Below are positions 48,301 through 59,687 of a stretch of DNA of 64,000 bases, in pieces. Both the position numbers and the translations under genes were made by a program. Source of the stretch: Crotalaria pallida (Eukaryota; Streptophyta; Magnoliopsida; Fabales; Fabaceae); contig CM075652.1 of assembly GCA_037953625.1 (NCBI GenBank), positions 35,086,501 to 35,150,500 on the forward strand. Direction: 5' to 3'. Numbering within the stretch: the stretch's first letter is position 1; each line of letters begins with the position of its first letter. The notes below the pieces were generated by a model. It did not search any database, had not been told where the DNA came from, and saw only the letters and a program-made list of their open reading frames with translations.

Positions 48301-51117
48301 AGTTTCCAAGTGATAGTTGATTTTTGGTTATATTTGCAAAAGTTTTCCCAACAAAGAAAAAGACTAGTACTAAACCAAGAAAAGATTTTCTTGAATAAGT
48401 TAATGACGTCAAATTTTTTATTTAATATGAGGAATGGTATAGAAACGGGGTTGGGTGCAGCTGACAGATGGCAGCACAAGGAACCAAAGAGGGCACACAA
48501 TCAACAGCTGGACCTCAGGTGAGAGAGAAGCCTTCCCTAAGACATAGTGGTATCTAGGTGATTTAGTAGGGCATTCCGTATCATCTCAAAGATCGGAACT
48601 CGTGGTCAGCGTTAGTAGTATAAGCGACAATTGTTTGCTTTGTGTGGTTGCTTATACGAAGGTGACAAAAACCACAATTTTATTGTGTGATATTGTGTAT
48701 TGATAGCATGCCTTGTGTTTATTGATTTATGTATAATGATGCTTATGATTACGATAAAGTAAACGGCTGTTGGATGTGGGAGAAGGAAAATGAATTAGGA
48801 CTAATGGCATAATAAGAAAAAGAAGGATAATGAAAGGATAAGAAATTGATGCAAGAAGAGAGAGATATGAGTTGACTGGAAAGGAAATTGAAAGTGAGAA
48901 TGAGAATGAGCCAGAGCTGGGGAGTGTGATGTTGGTTGTTGAGATGAGAAGTGAACTGAGTTGAGCTGAGCTCCTCTGTTCTTGGTTTTAGTCTGGGAGC
49001 TAGTGTTGAGCTGGGCTTGCTCCTCCACTAGCACTCAGCACAAAATGTGTTTTAAAAAGGAAGGAATTTTTGAAAAGGTTTTGAAAAAGGTTTGTGAAAT
49101 GAAGTCTTTGAAAAGGTTTTTGAAATGGGAGTTTTGAAGAAGTTGCGAAAACAATGTATCCAAAGGAATTTTATGGAACGGTCTTTTAAAAAGTTTTATG
49201 AAAGATTATTTTTGAAACAACACGTTGGAGAAAGTCTTTTTGAAATAATATTTTGTGAAGTTGGTGAAAGTGGATTATTGAGAAAGTCTTAGAGGGAGTA
49301 TGTTTGCAAAAATCAAGAAATAAAGTTTTAAAGAGTAGTGAGATTGAGATTTTGAGAAGGATGGTAAAAAGGAAGATTGAGAGAAGAGATATGAATTCAG
49401 TTAGGTGATCCCAGCTCTGTGCCGCATGAGTTATGAAACAGAGAAAGATTGTTCAAAGTTAGTGGTCGGGACTCACTGAAGGGATGCACTAAGGATGAGC
49501 CGACCGTTAGGCTAATAGTTAAAAGATTCTAAAAGACATTAATAGCGAACGTGGTGAATTATGAGAGTTAACCTGAAGTAGTGGAGAGGAAGATACTATG
49601 GGTATCTTCGGATACTCAGGTGGGGATTGCAGGAGGGGAGGACGATGACGGTGAAACGTCAAGAAGTCTAGAGTGTTGGTGTAGACAGAACGAATTCCAT
49701 AAGTGGTGCACTAACGTGGTGGGGACTGGGTCCAATACCGTGGTGAGTTCTGTGTGCGCACTACAACAACATTGTCGCCCCCTCGATGCAAGTCTACAAT
49801 AGTGGAGAGGGACTGGAATGGGGCAATGTATTTTGATTATATGATATGTTTGAGGCTGAGACCTCCTGGCTTGGAGCCATTGTTGAGACAGCTGTCATGC
49901 CCGCGTGGTAAAGGTCATGTACTCCTGTTGGCTTCCGACTAGGTGGATGGTGGCCGAGGAGATGTAGGCTGGAAAAGAGAGTGCTAACTACAAAAGGACA
50001 CGCGTACCTCGATGATCGTCTAACTCCCCAATCATCGACGGTTATAACCCGATAAGACACTAATAAACGTTCAATAAGTGCAGAAAATGGATAAGAAGTG
50101 AGAATGGACGAGGTGGAAGGGGCTAATGAGTCATATGAAAAGGATGAGAAATAAAAGTGGAGAAGAATGAAGGAAATGATAATAAGATGAAAAATGAATG
50201 ATGGTAATAGTAGGTTTGATCGATGTCTTGTGTGTATGATGTGTGTTATGTGTGTCCTATTATCTTGCCTACTGTAATTCCACACCGTCGACGCTACGCG
50301 TCCGGATCGCTTACTCTCTCCTGTTCGTTGGCATATCGGTGCTGCTGGTGTTTCAACGGGCAAATGGAGTATTGCATGAACCTCACTATATGGAATAAGC
50401 ATGGAAGAGGATGGAAGCACACCCAACAAGGCTGGACATGGACCGGTCACACGGAGATTACAATTCCGGACCCAGAACATCAACTGAGCGGAGCTAACCT
50501 AGGGCCACATCTAGGGCAAGTCAATATACGAGGGTTCCAGAGCTACGAGGAGAAGGTTCAGCATGAGGAGTGGAAGAATCCTATTGTAGTGGATGGAGTG
50601 AAGCGGACGTCCAATGATAATGAGGAAATGACTACACAAGTAGCATCTTCTTCAAGGACGAGCGGAGAATGCAAGAAAGACAAGAAACTCCACCCGCTCG
50701 CGTCCAATAAGGAAGTTTACGGATAAGCGCAAGTAGATTGGTTATTTTGAATGTTTGAAGTTTAAGGATTACCTAAGTAATGAACTATCGCTGTACATCA
50801 ATCATGCCTAAGCATGCTCGACTTTTATGAAATGTGAATGCTTTTTATGAAACAAGTTTGAATCTTTTTGCGAAAATGAATGAAGCTGTTGAAACCGAAA
50901 CCAAACTGTTTTCTTGATAAAATATTATCAGAAAATAGAATGAGTGAGTTGGGATTTCAAGTAAAAACTCGGTTTTCGAAGAAGAAGAAGAAGATTGAAG
51001 GACGCCAAATACTTTCCGATTATGTTTTCAAGTCCATTGACAAAAAAAACGGCCTCATTTTTGCAACATCAATAAATAAAGTCAGTTGTTTTAGTTTTCG
51101 AAAATCGGGCTGTTACA
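45346..51117 (+). mobile_element. B: solo LTR (5772 bp) nested in LTR D
   Basis: It begins TGTAACACCCCG and ends CGGGCTGTTACA. Flanks GCAAA (45341-45345) and GTAAA (51118-51122) are an imperfect 5-bp duplication. There is no PBS, gag/pol or polypurine tract, and LTR D sequence lies on both sides. Internal marks shared with A, C and D: donor-like block at 48517-48528, hairpin 49464-49505, GGACTGGGTC near 49724, and a conserved block 50274-50320 before a small ORF. Confidence 0.82.
50364..50726 (+). CDS. Possible LTR-encoded ORF in B, 120 aa
   Basis: I do not recognise it. It starts MEYCMN about 45 bases after a block shared with LTR D and Gypsy-1, and ends about 390 bases before the LTR terminus, the same relative place as the ORF in D. 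The protein is hydrophilic, with a charged C-terminal half. Sequence similarity to the D ORF is not obvious, so it may be a chance ORF. Confidence 0.25.
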   Translation: MEYCMNLTIWNKHGRGWKHTQQGWTWTGHTEITIPDPEHQLSGANLGPHLGQVNIRGFQSYEEKVQHEEWKNPIVVDGVKRTSNDNEEMTTQVASSSRTSGECKKDKKLHPLASNKEVYG

Positions 51118-53340
51118 GTAAATCTTTGCAAGATTTTACTTAGATGTTTCGGCCAATGCATGTTTAGAAGGTTAGGAAATTTTCTCCTTGAAATGACTAT
51201 TGAGAGTGACTATATTCTATGTATATGCTATGTGATGAAATGATGTGTTAATTCTTTTTCTTTTTGGTTTTTAGGAATGAAAATAAATAAATTGATTGAA
51301 TTAATTTCATGATGTTAATTCTATGATTTCAAGGTTTAGAATTTATTGGTAATTAGGAAATGTTGATCATGGGTAATTCAGTTTTGTCATGATTAATTAA
51401 GAGGTTAAGTTTGAATTATTTCCTTATGTATGATTGAGTTTGTGTATTGATGATTTCATTTGCTTGATTATCTTGAATAAGTTTAAGAGTGTCTTGCATT
51501 ATGTGAGTGGTGAATGTTTTGGACTTTTAAATAAATCAGTTTCATGTGATCCTAGAATTTTATCTTTTGAATTTTGTATTCTGTTGAGTGTTTAAGAATA
51601 ATGATTTCATAACATGAATGTTTTAAATTAAGTTTTTAATAATAAAAGGGAGTTTATTTTGATACAAGGAGTATTTTAAAAATTGTTTCAAGTTTTCTTC
51701 AAAAACCGTTTTAATCATGGATTTGAGTTGAATTTGGAAGTTTTGAATGTTAACAACAAGTTTTCAAAAATAAATCGTTTTAAAAAAAACGAATTAAGTA
51801 AGTGTATCGAAATCGTTTCTAACGCACGGGAAAAATGTCTTAGTTCGAGCGACGGACGCAAAGGAAATGAAGAGAGGATAACGACCGGGAAATCTTGGAG
51901 AGCTTTAGGACGTTTCGTCATTGAGGTGAGAGAGGGGCTTTCCCTTAAGACGCCGTGGTAATTAGGTAACATATTAAGGCGTCCAATCATCTCAAATATT
52001 GGACCCCGATCTCATGTAGCGAGGTGGTGTGATAGCAGTTAATTGTTTATTTATTTGTCTGCCTGTTTGGCTATCCACACAAAGGATTGGGATCGGTTTT
52101 AATTGTTAGTATGTTTTGAGGAGATAGTCTATTATTAGGATTATGCATGAGTTGTTTGATTGGATGATTTAATTACTTGTTCAATAATTATGATATTGTT
52201 GGAACTGTTTGAATGAGCGTTAATAACGAAATTATGGAAGTAATGAACTCAGAATGAAAAGAAAAAGAACAGCGGATAAGAATGATGAGAATGGTTGAGA
52301 AAGAGAGGCAAGTTATGATATGAACGAATTGCGAAGAAAATAAATAGTGATTGGAAATTGAGAAAGAGTGAGAGGAGCTGATGATGCTGCTGAGTCCGAG
52401 TTGACGAGGAAAGAACGCTAATGATGCTGCCAGGCCATGATGACGTGAAGGACGTGGAGGATGCTACTGAGCAGCAGTTGACGAAGAGGACAATGATGGT
52501 GTTGCTGAGCGATAACTGACCAGAGAAAATGCTGCTGACGCTAATGGGCAAGGACTGATGAGGACAGTGCTGATGAGATATGTGAGAAAGAAAGAAGATG
52601 CAAAGATGCCTCGATGATTCAAGTAATGGTATACGAGTTTCTTGGGGGATTAGATGCGAACGATTAGCGGTCGGGACTCGTTGAAGGGTTGCACTAAGGA
52701 TGAGTCGACCATTAGGACTAAGCCGTAATCAAAATTCCCTAAAAGCTTTAAAAGACTTTAAAAGACATTAACTAATGCGGTGAGGTATGAGAGTGATATT
52801 GAAGTAGTGGAGAGGAAGGAACCATGGGTATCTGCGGATACTCAGGAGGAGATTGCATTAGGGGAGGACAATGATGGTGAAATGTCAAGAAGTCTAGAGT
52901 ACTTTCTATGCGAAACGAATTCCATATGTGGCGTACGAACGTGGTAGGGACTGGGTCCAATGCCGTGGCAAGTTCTGCATTCGAAACTAGAATAGTACTG
53001 TCGCCCCCTAGATTGCAAATCTTGAACAGTGAGAGGGACTGGAACGGGGCATTGTGATTTGCCATTGTTGTTAGAGTGAGCGTTGATGTTATTATATGAA
53101 TTGAATGAATTGAATTGATTTGAGGCCGTAGTCCTCCTGGCTTGGAGCCAATTGTGAGACAGCTGTCGTACCCGCGTGGTAAAGGTCCTGTACTCCTGTT
53201 TGCTTCCGACTAGGTTGGGTGGTGGACCGAGGAGATGTAGACGTGTGTGCGAGCTCAATGATGCTTTCCCCCACATCATTGAGGCTAACCGAAACGATAA
53301 GACTTAAAGAACTAAGATATTCTAAAGAAAGAGCGCAGCG

Positions 53341-53367
53341 ATAATAATAATAATAATAATAATAATA
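53341..53367. repeat. (AAT)n microsatellite in LTR D
   Basis: About nine ATA/AAT units in a row. Confidence 0.95.
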
Positions 53368-53716
53368 TCAAGCGATGAATAAGATTTATGAGTTAAATAT
53401 GGTGCGAGCACCATGAAGCATTCGATGAGCTTGGGAATAAGGAGTGGAGAGAGAAGTGCCTAGGTTGAGGATATTCTAATGAAGGATTCTTTAAAACATT
53501 ATTTTTATGAATAATTAAATGTGTGGTTATGTTTATATCCTGATGGTGATCATGTGTTGTTTTGATTTAATTTATGTCATGATTTGAATTACTATGTTAT
53601 AGTTGTTTTGTCTTAATACTTACCTAATGTAAACCCACATAGTCGACATTGCCGTTTTGGGTAGCTCACTCTCTCGAATTTTTGCTATGTATTGTATAAA
53701 TCTGTATGGATCTTAG

Positions 53717-54031
53717 ATGGACAACATTGCGAGGTATCAGCTGGTTCGGGAGATAGGGGCATCTCCATTGAGAGGAGAAAACATCACTATGTCTGCCTAC
53801 ATGATGTTCTTCATAGAGATTAAGCGAAGAAGAGCAGAGATCACCGAGAGACTTGTAGCCCAGGAGATGGAGGAAGATAGCGCAACGGACGATTCTATGG
53901 TGGAGACCACGGAAGAGGCAGATGAGGAGGATCTCGACACTTGGTCTGAGGCTGACAAGGAGGAGTGTCTCAGCGACGAGGATTGGTGCCCGAGCCCTGA
54001 GGATTTCTTGACCGATGATGAGGACGAGTGA
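53717..54031 (+). CDS. Possible LTR-encoded acidic ORF in D, 104 aa
   Basis: I do not recognise it. The ATG is followed by MDNIARYQLVREIG, then a basic KRRRAEITERL helix-like part, then a strongly acidic C-terminal half (EEADEEDLDTW, LTDDEDE). It lies 40 bases after a conserved block (53629-53676) and ends 422 bases before the LTR end. Compositional contrast with the surrounding AT-rich LTR supports real coding history, perhaps a gag- or host-derived fragment captured in the LTR. Confidence 0.35.
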   Translation: MDNIARYQLVREIGASPLRGENITMSAYMMFFIEIKRRRAEITERLVAQEMEEDSATDDSMVETTEEADEEDLDTWSEADKEECLSDEDWCPSPEDFLTDDEDE

Positions 54032-54453
54032 GAGATGGATCGACCAACATTCAGCATTAGGTGGTAAGTTTTAACATAGGTTTATGACTAGAGATTAGGT
54101 AATTCCCTTTTGAGTAATGTATTCCACTTTCAGTTCTCAGTATCATGGCTCTATCATGCTGTAACCCCAAACAAGTTTATTTTCAGTACTGATGTTTTGG
54201 AATTAAATTGAATGGGCTATTCTGTTTAAATGATGTTGGAAAGCGAGTTTCAAAGTGCGATGTCTTGTGACATCTCGGTTTGGAGCTTGAAAGATTTTGT
54301 GCACGTGAGAACACGAGTTTTAAATTAATACCAAGTTTCGAAACGAAAACGTTCTCACGGGTACGTAATATTTTTTTAAAAAAATGGCCCAAATTTTCGC
54401 TATAATTTATTTAAAGTGATTGCGGTTTCAAGTAGCCAAATCGGGGTGTTACA

Positions 54454-54484
54454 GGGGACGAAATTCAAATAAGTGGGGGAGAAA
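54454..54484 (+). other. 3' internal tip and polypurine tract of the element owning LTR E
   Basis: GGGGACGAAATTC and AAGTGGGGGAGAAA immediately precede TGTAACATCC. This is the standard 3' end of Tekay-type internal regions. The rest of the internal domain is absent, being replaced by LTR D. Confidence 0.75.
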
Positions 54485-57400
54485 TGTAACATCCCAAATT
54501 TTAAACGCAAAGACGAATAAGTAAATAATAGTTAGAATAAAGGAAATGATGATAATAAACTACAAATAGTTATTAAAAGAAGTATTTTTACATTAGGAAA
54601 GGATAACAATAATAATAATAAGGTTAGAAAAGAAAGGAGCATTAAATTGAAGTTAGGAATAGGCTAGAAAAATAGATAATTCGGTACTAAAACATAACAT
54701 AAGGTAGAAAATCAAAATAAAAGATTTAAGACTCAAAACACAATTCCCATCGTTGGATATGAAGGTATGATTTTTAGGAAGTTGCTCGTCAAATTTGAGC
54801 AAGATCCGACGGTTAACGAAGAAGTTACAGCGTGGTCAACCCGAAGTCAATGGAACTCACGCCCAAGCGCGAGAAGCCGCGCCCAAGCGCGCGACGTGCA
54901 TCAGACCTCAATCAGATTGGCCCTCACTCTCAAGCACGGAGGGCAAGCGCCGATCTGATTTAAGGCCGTGTGCAGGAGGGTCGAGCCCCGTTTCTCTCCC
55001 TCCCTCTTCCATTAAATCTGATCCACTTTCTCCCTCCCTCCTCCACTACCCCCACCGTCTCTCCTCCGGTAACACCACCCAGGGCCGCCACCACCGTGGC
55101 CTTCCACCCTCTCCCACGACTGTCTCTCTCCCCTCCCTCTTGATTCCTTTCTCTCTCTCTCCCTCCCTCACTTCTGGCCCACTCTCCCTCCTCCGACTTC
55201 GACCGCCACTGCCGCTGCCCTTGGACCACCGCCACCGCCCCATAAACCCAGCACCATAGCCACAACTTCTCCCTCCTTTCCATCCTCTCTCATCCGCGAG
55301 CTTTCTCTCTCTCCACGGATCTCACCGGCGCCGTTACCGACCCCTGATCGTGCCGGACTGTGTCGGGTGCTCTGAAGCTCAAAGCTCTTGCCTTGGTCCT
55401 GCTCGCAGTCGTTCTCACCACCGGCATCGATCACCGTCAACCCGTTCATCACCCCGGGTCGCTAAAGCTTCACGGATCGCCGCTCCCTCCCCGGAGTTGA
55501 GGTTATCTCTTTAAATTCCGTCAACCCAGGTAAGACGGGTTGCGTTACCTTTACTTAGAAAGTAAATTCTAGGATGCTATAGTGGTAGCTGAGAATAGGG
55601 TAATTAAAAAGTATGTTAATGAACCTTAGGGTAGTCCCCGCTAATATAAATGAAGTAATTAAAATTGTTAACTGAAATCACACTTTAGGGAATAAAATAT
55701 ATGCGCGTAGAATAAGGCCCGGAATGAATGAGCGTATTTAGGATATTAAATAGTTAGTATAAAATGAAATGTGGTAAATCATAAAATAAAACCAAGGAGT
55801 ATAGTTAAAGGAAAACTAATAAAAAGGGGAATTAAGATGCGAAGACGATAAGTATGTGCGGAGTGAACATAGTTAAGATAAGTTGGATAGTTAGAGAAAC
55901 AGAAACGAAATAATAAACTAAAATTAAAATATAAATAGGAAACCGGTAAAAGAAATTAGGGAAAAGATAATAACACGAAAAGAGAGGGCGTTATTATGAA
56001 CGTTAAAATAGGACGGCATAATAAAATAGGGAAACTAAGTTGAGTTAATAGGGTAGTTAAGTAAACTGGAATTAATGAAATAGAAATAATAAGTTATGTA
56101 ATAGTATGAGATAAAGGAAACAAAGAAGTAGCTAAGAATTAATAACGAGAACTAAAATATAATATACATGACCAAGTTAAATAGAGTTGGATAAAATCGA
56201 GGGTAATGGGCAATAAGAAAAAGAATAAAATAGAAAATGTAGGAAAATGTGATAAGTCAAATGAAAATGAAAATTAAAAGATTGAGATAGGCATAAAAGA
56301 ATTACTTAAATTATAAGAGGAGAAAAGACAAATAAATAAGAAAGAAAAGTGAACGGCTGATGGTCTATTGGACTCAGTCGTAATAAAGGTGAACGGCTGA
56401 TGGTCTTTTGGGCTCAGTCATAATAAATGAACACGACAGATGGTCTTTTGGACTCAGTCATATAAAGGAAAAACGCCTGATGGTCTTTTGGACTCAGTCA
56501 TAATAAAGGAAAATGGCTGATGGTCTTTTGGACTCAGTCATATAAAGGAAAACGGCTGATGGTCTTTTGGACCCAGTCATATTAAGGAAAACGGCTGATG
56601 GTCTTTTGGACCCAGTCATATTAAGGAAAACGGCTGATGGTCTTTTGGACTCGGTCATATAAAGGAAAACGGCTGATGGTCTTTTGGACTCAGTCATAAT
56701 AAAGGAAAAACGGATGATGGTCTTTTGGACTCAGTCATAATAAAAGGTAACGGCTGATGGTTTTTCGGACTCAGTCATAATAAAGATAAAGGGTCGATGG
56801 TCTGTTAGACTCAGTCATAAGGAAAAAGGAAAAGATAAAGAAAAGAAAAGAAAGAGAAAAAGAAAAAGAAAAGGAAGAGAAGAAGAAAAAGAAAAGAAAA
56901 GAGAATGTAGAAATAATCAGAGAACTAAAAATGGATATAAATAAATGAATGAGGTAAATTGAATAGCGAATTAAGAATTGAAAGAAATGAATAGCGGACC
57001 AAAAAGTGTAATGAAATGCGAGAACTGTTAGACAATTAAAAATTTAAAAGAATGTGAGAATAAGAGAAGAATTAAAGGAAATTAAATATATGAAAATTTA
57101 TGAGTAAAGTATGTTATTAATAATCTAGGCTTAGTTTATTACTATGTCTTCTTTTAGGATTTATCTTTTTAAGTTCTGTGTAATGCTACCCTTCTTGCTA
57201 TATTTTGCAGGTAGTGAAGTGGAGCTTACATGGGACATGGCCGAGCAGGAATTGTGGAATGTATAATTATTATTATTATGAGTGGACATTTATTTTTATA
57301 AATTTTAGAATATGTAATAGTCGTATGCCCTGGAGCTTATAATAATCGGCCATTAGGATCTGATCTAATTATTAGATTGTTGTGTTTTATGTTTTTAAAT

Positions 57401-57569
57401 ATTTCTGGACTGACAGGTTTAAGGAAGAAAATTTTTGGGAAGTTCGAAAAACAGAGGAAACTCTGCCAGATTTTCGTAAAATCTTTTAAAAGTAATTAGG
57501 CTTAAAAGAAACTTTCTAACACCAATTTTAATAAAATTAAAATTAACTAATAAAAGTGAGGATGTTACA
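54485..57569 (+). repeat. LTR E, 3085 bp, 3' LTR of a lost gypsy element
   Basis: It begins TGTAACATCCC after a polypurine tract and ends GATGTTACA. Homologous to solo LTR F at both ends and around 54720-54830. In place of the three TACTCGAGTA palindromes of F it has two to three CGCCCAAGCGCG units (54865-54895). A pyrimidine-rich leader (about 54990-55300) and a 12-copy tandem array follow. ORFs in the leader are low-complexity shadows. Confidence 0.85.
56351..56826 (+). repeat. 39-41 bp tandem repeat in LTR E, 12 copies
   Basis: Copies of CGGCTGATGGTC followed by TTTTGGACTCAGTCAT start near 56354, 56394, 56434, 56474, 56514, 56553, 56592, 56631, 56670, 56711, 56751 and 56791. Each can form a GTC-TTTTG-GAC hairpin. 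A minus-strand ORF of repeated KRPSAVFL is a by-product of the 39-bp units. Confidence 0.95.
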
Positions 57570-59687
57570 AAAACAACCTATATTTACAAGAGAAACAAGC
57601 CAAAACCATAGTAAAAGGAGGTGAAATTAATGCTCAAAACATCATATATTAGACCCAAATCAACGTCCGATATTGAATAGAATTGGAGGCCTCAAGATTG
57701 AGATAGAAAAGCATACATCATGTCACTTATATTGAGAAAGAGTATAATAAAATGACATGTGCTCATTTGTATATGCATTTTTATCTGTGGATTTATTTAA
57801 CTGTGAATGTTAGGATCCTTATTCTAACTTATTTGTTTATGTGAATTTGTATTGCTTACTCCCTTGCCCTTATTAGGTGATGACTCGCTATCTTGCCTGC
57901 ATGTAGATCCGATCACTCCCTAGCAGAGTGTGGGAGTATGAGGACCATTGGGCGACATATAAGGGGAAGATAGAGATCACTTTCTACCGCCCTAACCCTA
58001 TCGCCCGAGTCTATCCTCAGAGGTTCCGTATCCTTGTTATTTATACTATGCATGTACCTCCTTTTAACAATTATCATGGACTACCCCCTACTCGACCAGC
58101 TCGTCGCTTTTATAGATTTCGTTTTCGTCCTACCACTCTCTCTCATTCTTCTACTTCAAAAGTTTTCCGAGAAGAGACTCCTCATCCTGATCCGACGAGT
58201 CTAGTTAGAACTGCACCTTCACCAGACCCTGTGCCCAATGGTCGGGCACCTACTAAGTCGGAAGAGGTAAAAGAGGATCCTGTTAAGCCAGAGAGTTGGG
58301 ACGAGCCAGTCGAGCATTCTACCGGGAGTCAATGGGGAGTGGGTGACCCTTAGGCACATGTATTGTATGAGTAGTACGGATTATGGACCTTTGTACAGCT
58401 TTTGAGGACCTGGTCTGATGGATTGATGGATGGACAACAGAGGACCAGTGACCAGCTCTGAGGCGTCTTTATTTATTTATTTTTTATACTTTTGTATATA
58501 TTGTATCAAAGAATTGGTCTAGTTTCATGTTATGTTTTCCTTTATAGACTTGTATCTTGACACTCATGGACTTGGTGTATCAGATATACTGGACCTATGT
58601 TTTCATATTCTATGATGTAAACATTTTATTTACATTTTCTGCTGACTCTGATTTTGTTACTAAAATTCGGTATCGATTAAATTTCGGGATAACTCCATTT
58701 TATTCATTCAATTACGTACTAAGCAAGAATTTTTGAAAGCTATTATAAGTAATTGTTGTTATCTCGATGAATTTTCTACAATTAATGAATAAAGTCCTTA
58801 TCAATACTGAATTCCTTTTTAATGTTATGATTTGATATTTGAATACAAGAACTAAGGGTTTTATAAAGGAAGTTTTTATATTAAAAAATTTTCCAATTTC
58901 CTACAAGTCCATATAATTCCAACTAATTACTTTTCTATAAAGTAAGATTGAAATATGTAAGTAAGAGCGTTGCACTTATTGTTAAAGTTATTAGTATTGG
59001 AAAACAAATCATAAGTGAGCATTTTTTAATGTCTCAAGAATATAAAAAACAAAACATTTACATGCATTTTCATTATATTTAGCTACTTAACAAGAGCGAT
59101 CGTTAACATTTACCGTATAAAATAAAAGAAAAGAAAAAGAAAAACTAGAACACCCAGAGAAGGTAAGGCAACTGGAATACTAAAGCAACAGCCTGCAATT
59201 TTACCCACCGATTCCAGGCTACAACAAGTCACAAAACAAGTGGACCAATCCACTAAAAACGAACAAGTGGACATTAAAATTGTTTGACATTGTTAAAGTT
59301 GGTATGCAACCTCGTTTTGTTATATGTACAACTTATGTAGGAAAAATAAGGACGATAGAAGAATTTAACAATGTACAACGTATTATAGCTTGTTATAATG
59401 ATTATTATTTGTATTTGAAACGTGTTTTTTAATATTGTTGTTAAAATGTTATTTTGTTCACTCTTTAGCAAGTATACTAGATCGCAAAGTAATATAGTCA
59501 ATAAGACCATATATCGTTCCACTCGGGGATTGCAAATTTGTTCAATTAATTTCCACCAAAGAGTAGTTAAAAGCAAAATTTATTGGTTTCTAATTAATTA
59601 ATTATGATTGATTTGAAATAAAAATAGAAATTAAATTAAAAACAGAAAATAAATAAAAGTGTTGAGCAATTTGAGAAAGATGTTAGG
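57570..59687. other. Unassigned repeat-like DNA between LTRs E and C
   Basis: No LTR termini, PBS or known domain found. It holds the ORF at 57928-58353. AT-rich sequence near 59461-59550 (GTAATATAGTCAATAAGACC) resembles stretches I have seen in plant LTR elements, but I cannot name the family. Confidence 0.4.
57928..58353 (+). CDS. Orphan ORF, 141 aa, Pro/Arg-rich
   Basis: Not recognised. No good ATG: the frame opens after a TAG at 57904, and a GTG at 57928 precedes WEYEDHWATYKGK. The middle is rich in Pro, Arg and Tyr (PARRFYRFRFRP), the C-terminus in Pro, Glu and Ser. A TGCATGTAG before the frame could be a splice acceptor, so this may be a terminal exon. Base composition is more GC-rich than its flanks, which argues for a coding past. 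Confidence 0.35.
   Translation: MWEYEDHWATYKGKIEITFYRPNPIARVYPQRFRILVIYTMHVPPFNNYHGLPPTRPARRFYRFRFRPTTLSHSSTSKVFREETPHPDPTSLVRTAPSPDPVPNGRAPTKSEEVKEDPVKPESWDEPVEHSTGSQWGVGDP

Larger units (their letters stand above)
43170..54453 (+). repeat. LTR D: very long gypsy LTR, 5' tip missing, interrupted by LTR B
   Basis: D consists of 43170-45345 plus 51118-54453 and ends CAAATCGGGGTGTTACA, like Gypsy-1. TATAAATA at 43735, the AGGTGAGAGAG block (51924-51934), the 42-base hairpin (52669-52710), GGACTGGGTC (near 52950) and a small ORF (53717-54031) follow in the same order as in A and B. The first few hundred bases are lost at the junction with LTR A. It is followed directly by the last 31 internal bases of the element owning LTR E. 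Confidence 0.78.

Noticed and set aside
49794..50483. 229-codon minus-strand ORF in LTR B, partly similar to a minus-strand ORF in LTR D (52842-53279)
   Set aside because: The similarity follows from shared LTR nucleotide sequence; frames break at different points and there is no domain.
54795..55452. Several ORFs over 90 codons on both strands in LTR E
   Set aside because: CT-rich leader gives Ser/Pro or Arg/Glu/Gly low-complexity proteins; no conserved frame in homologous LTR F.
56494..56697. Minus-strand ORF of repeated KRPSAVFL units
   Set aside because: Produced by 39-bp repeat units that happen to be divisible by three; neighbouring 40-bp units break the frame.
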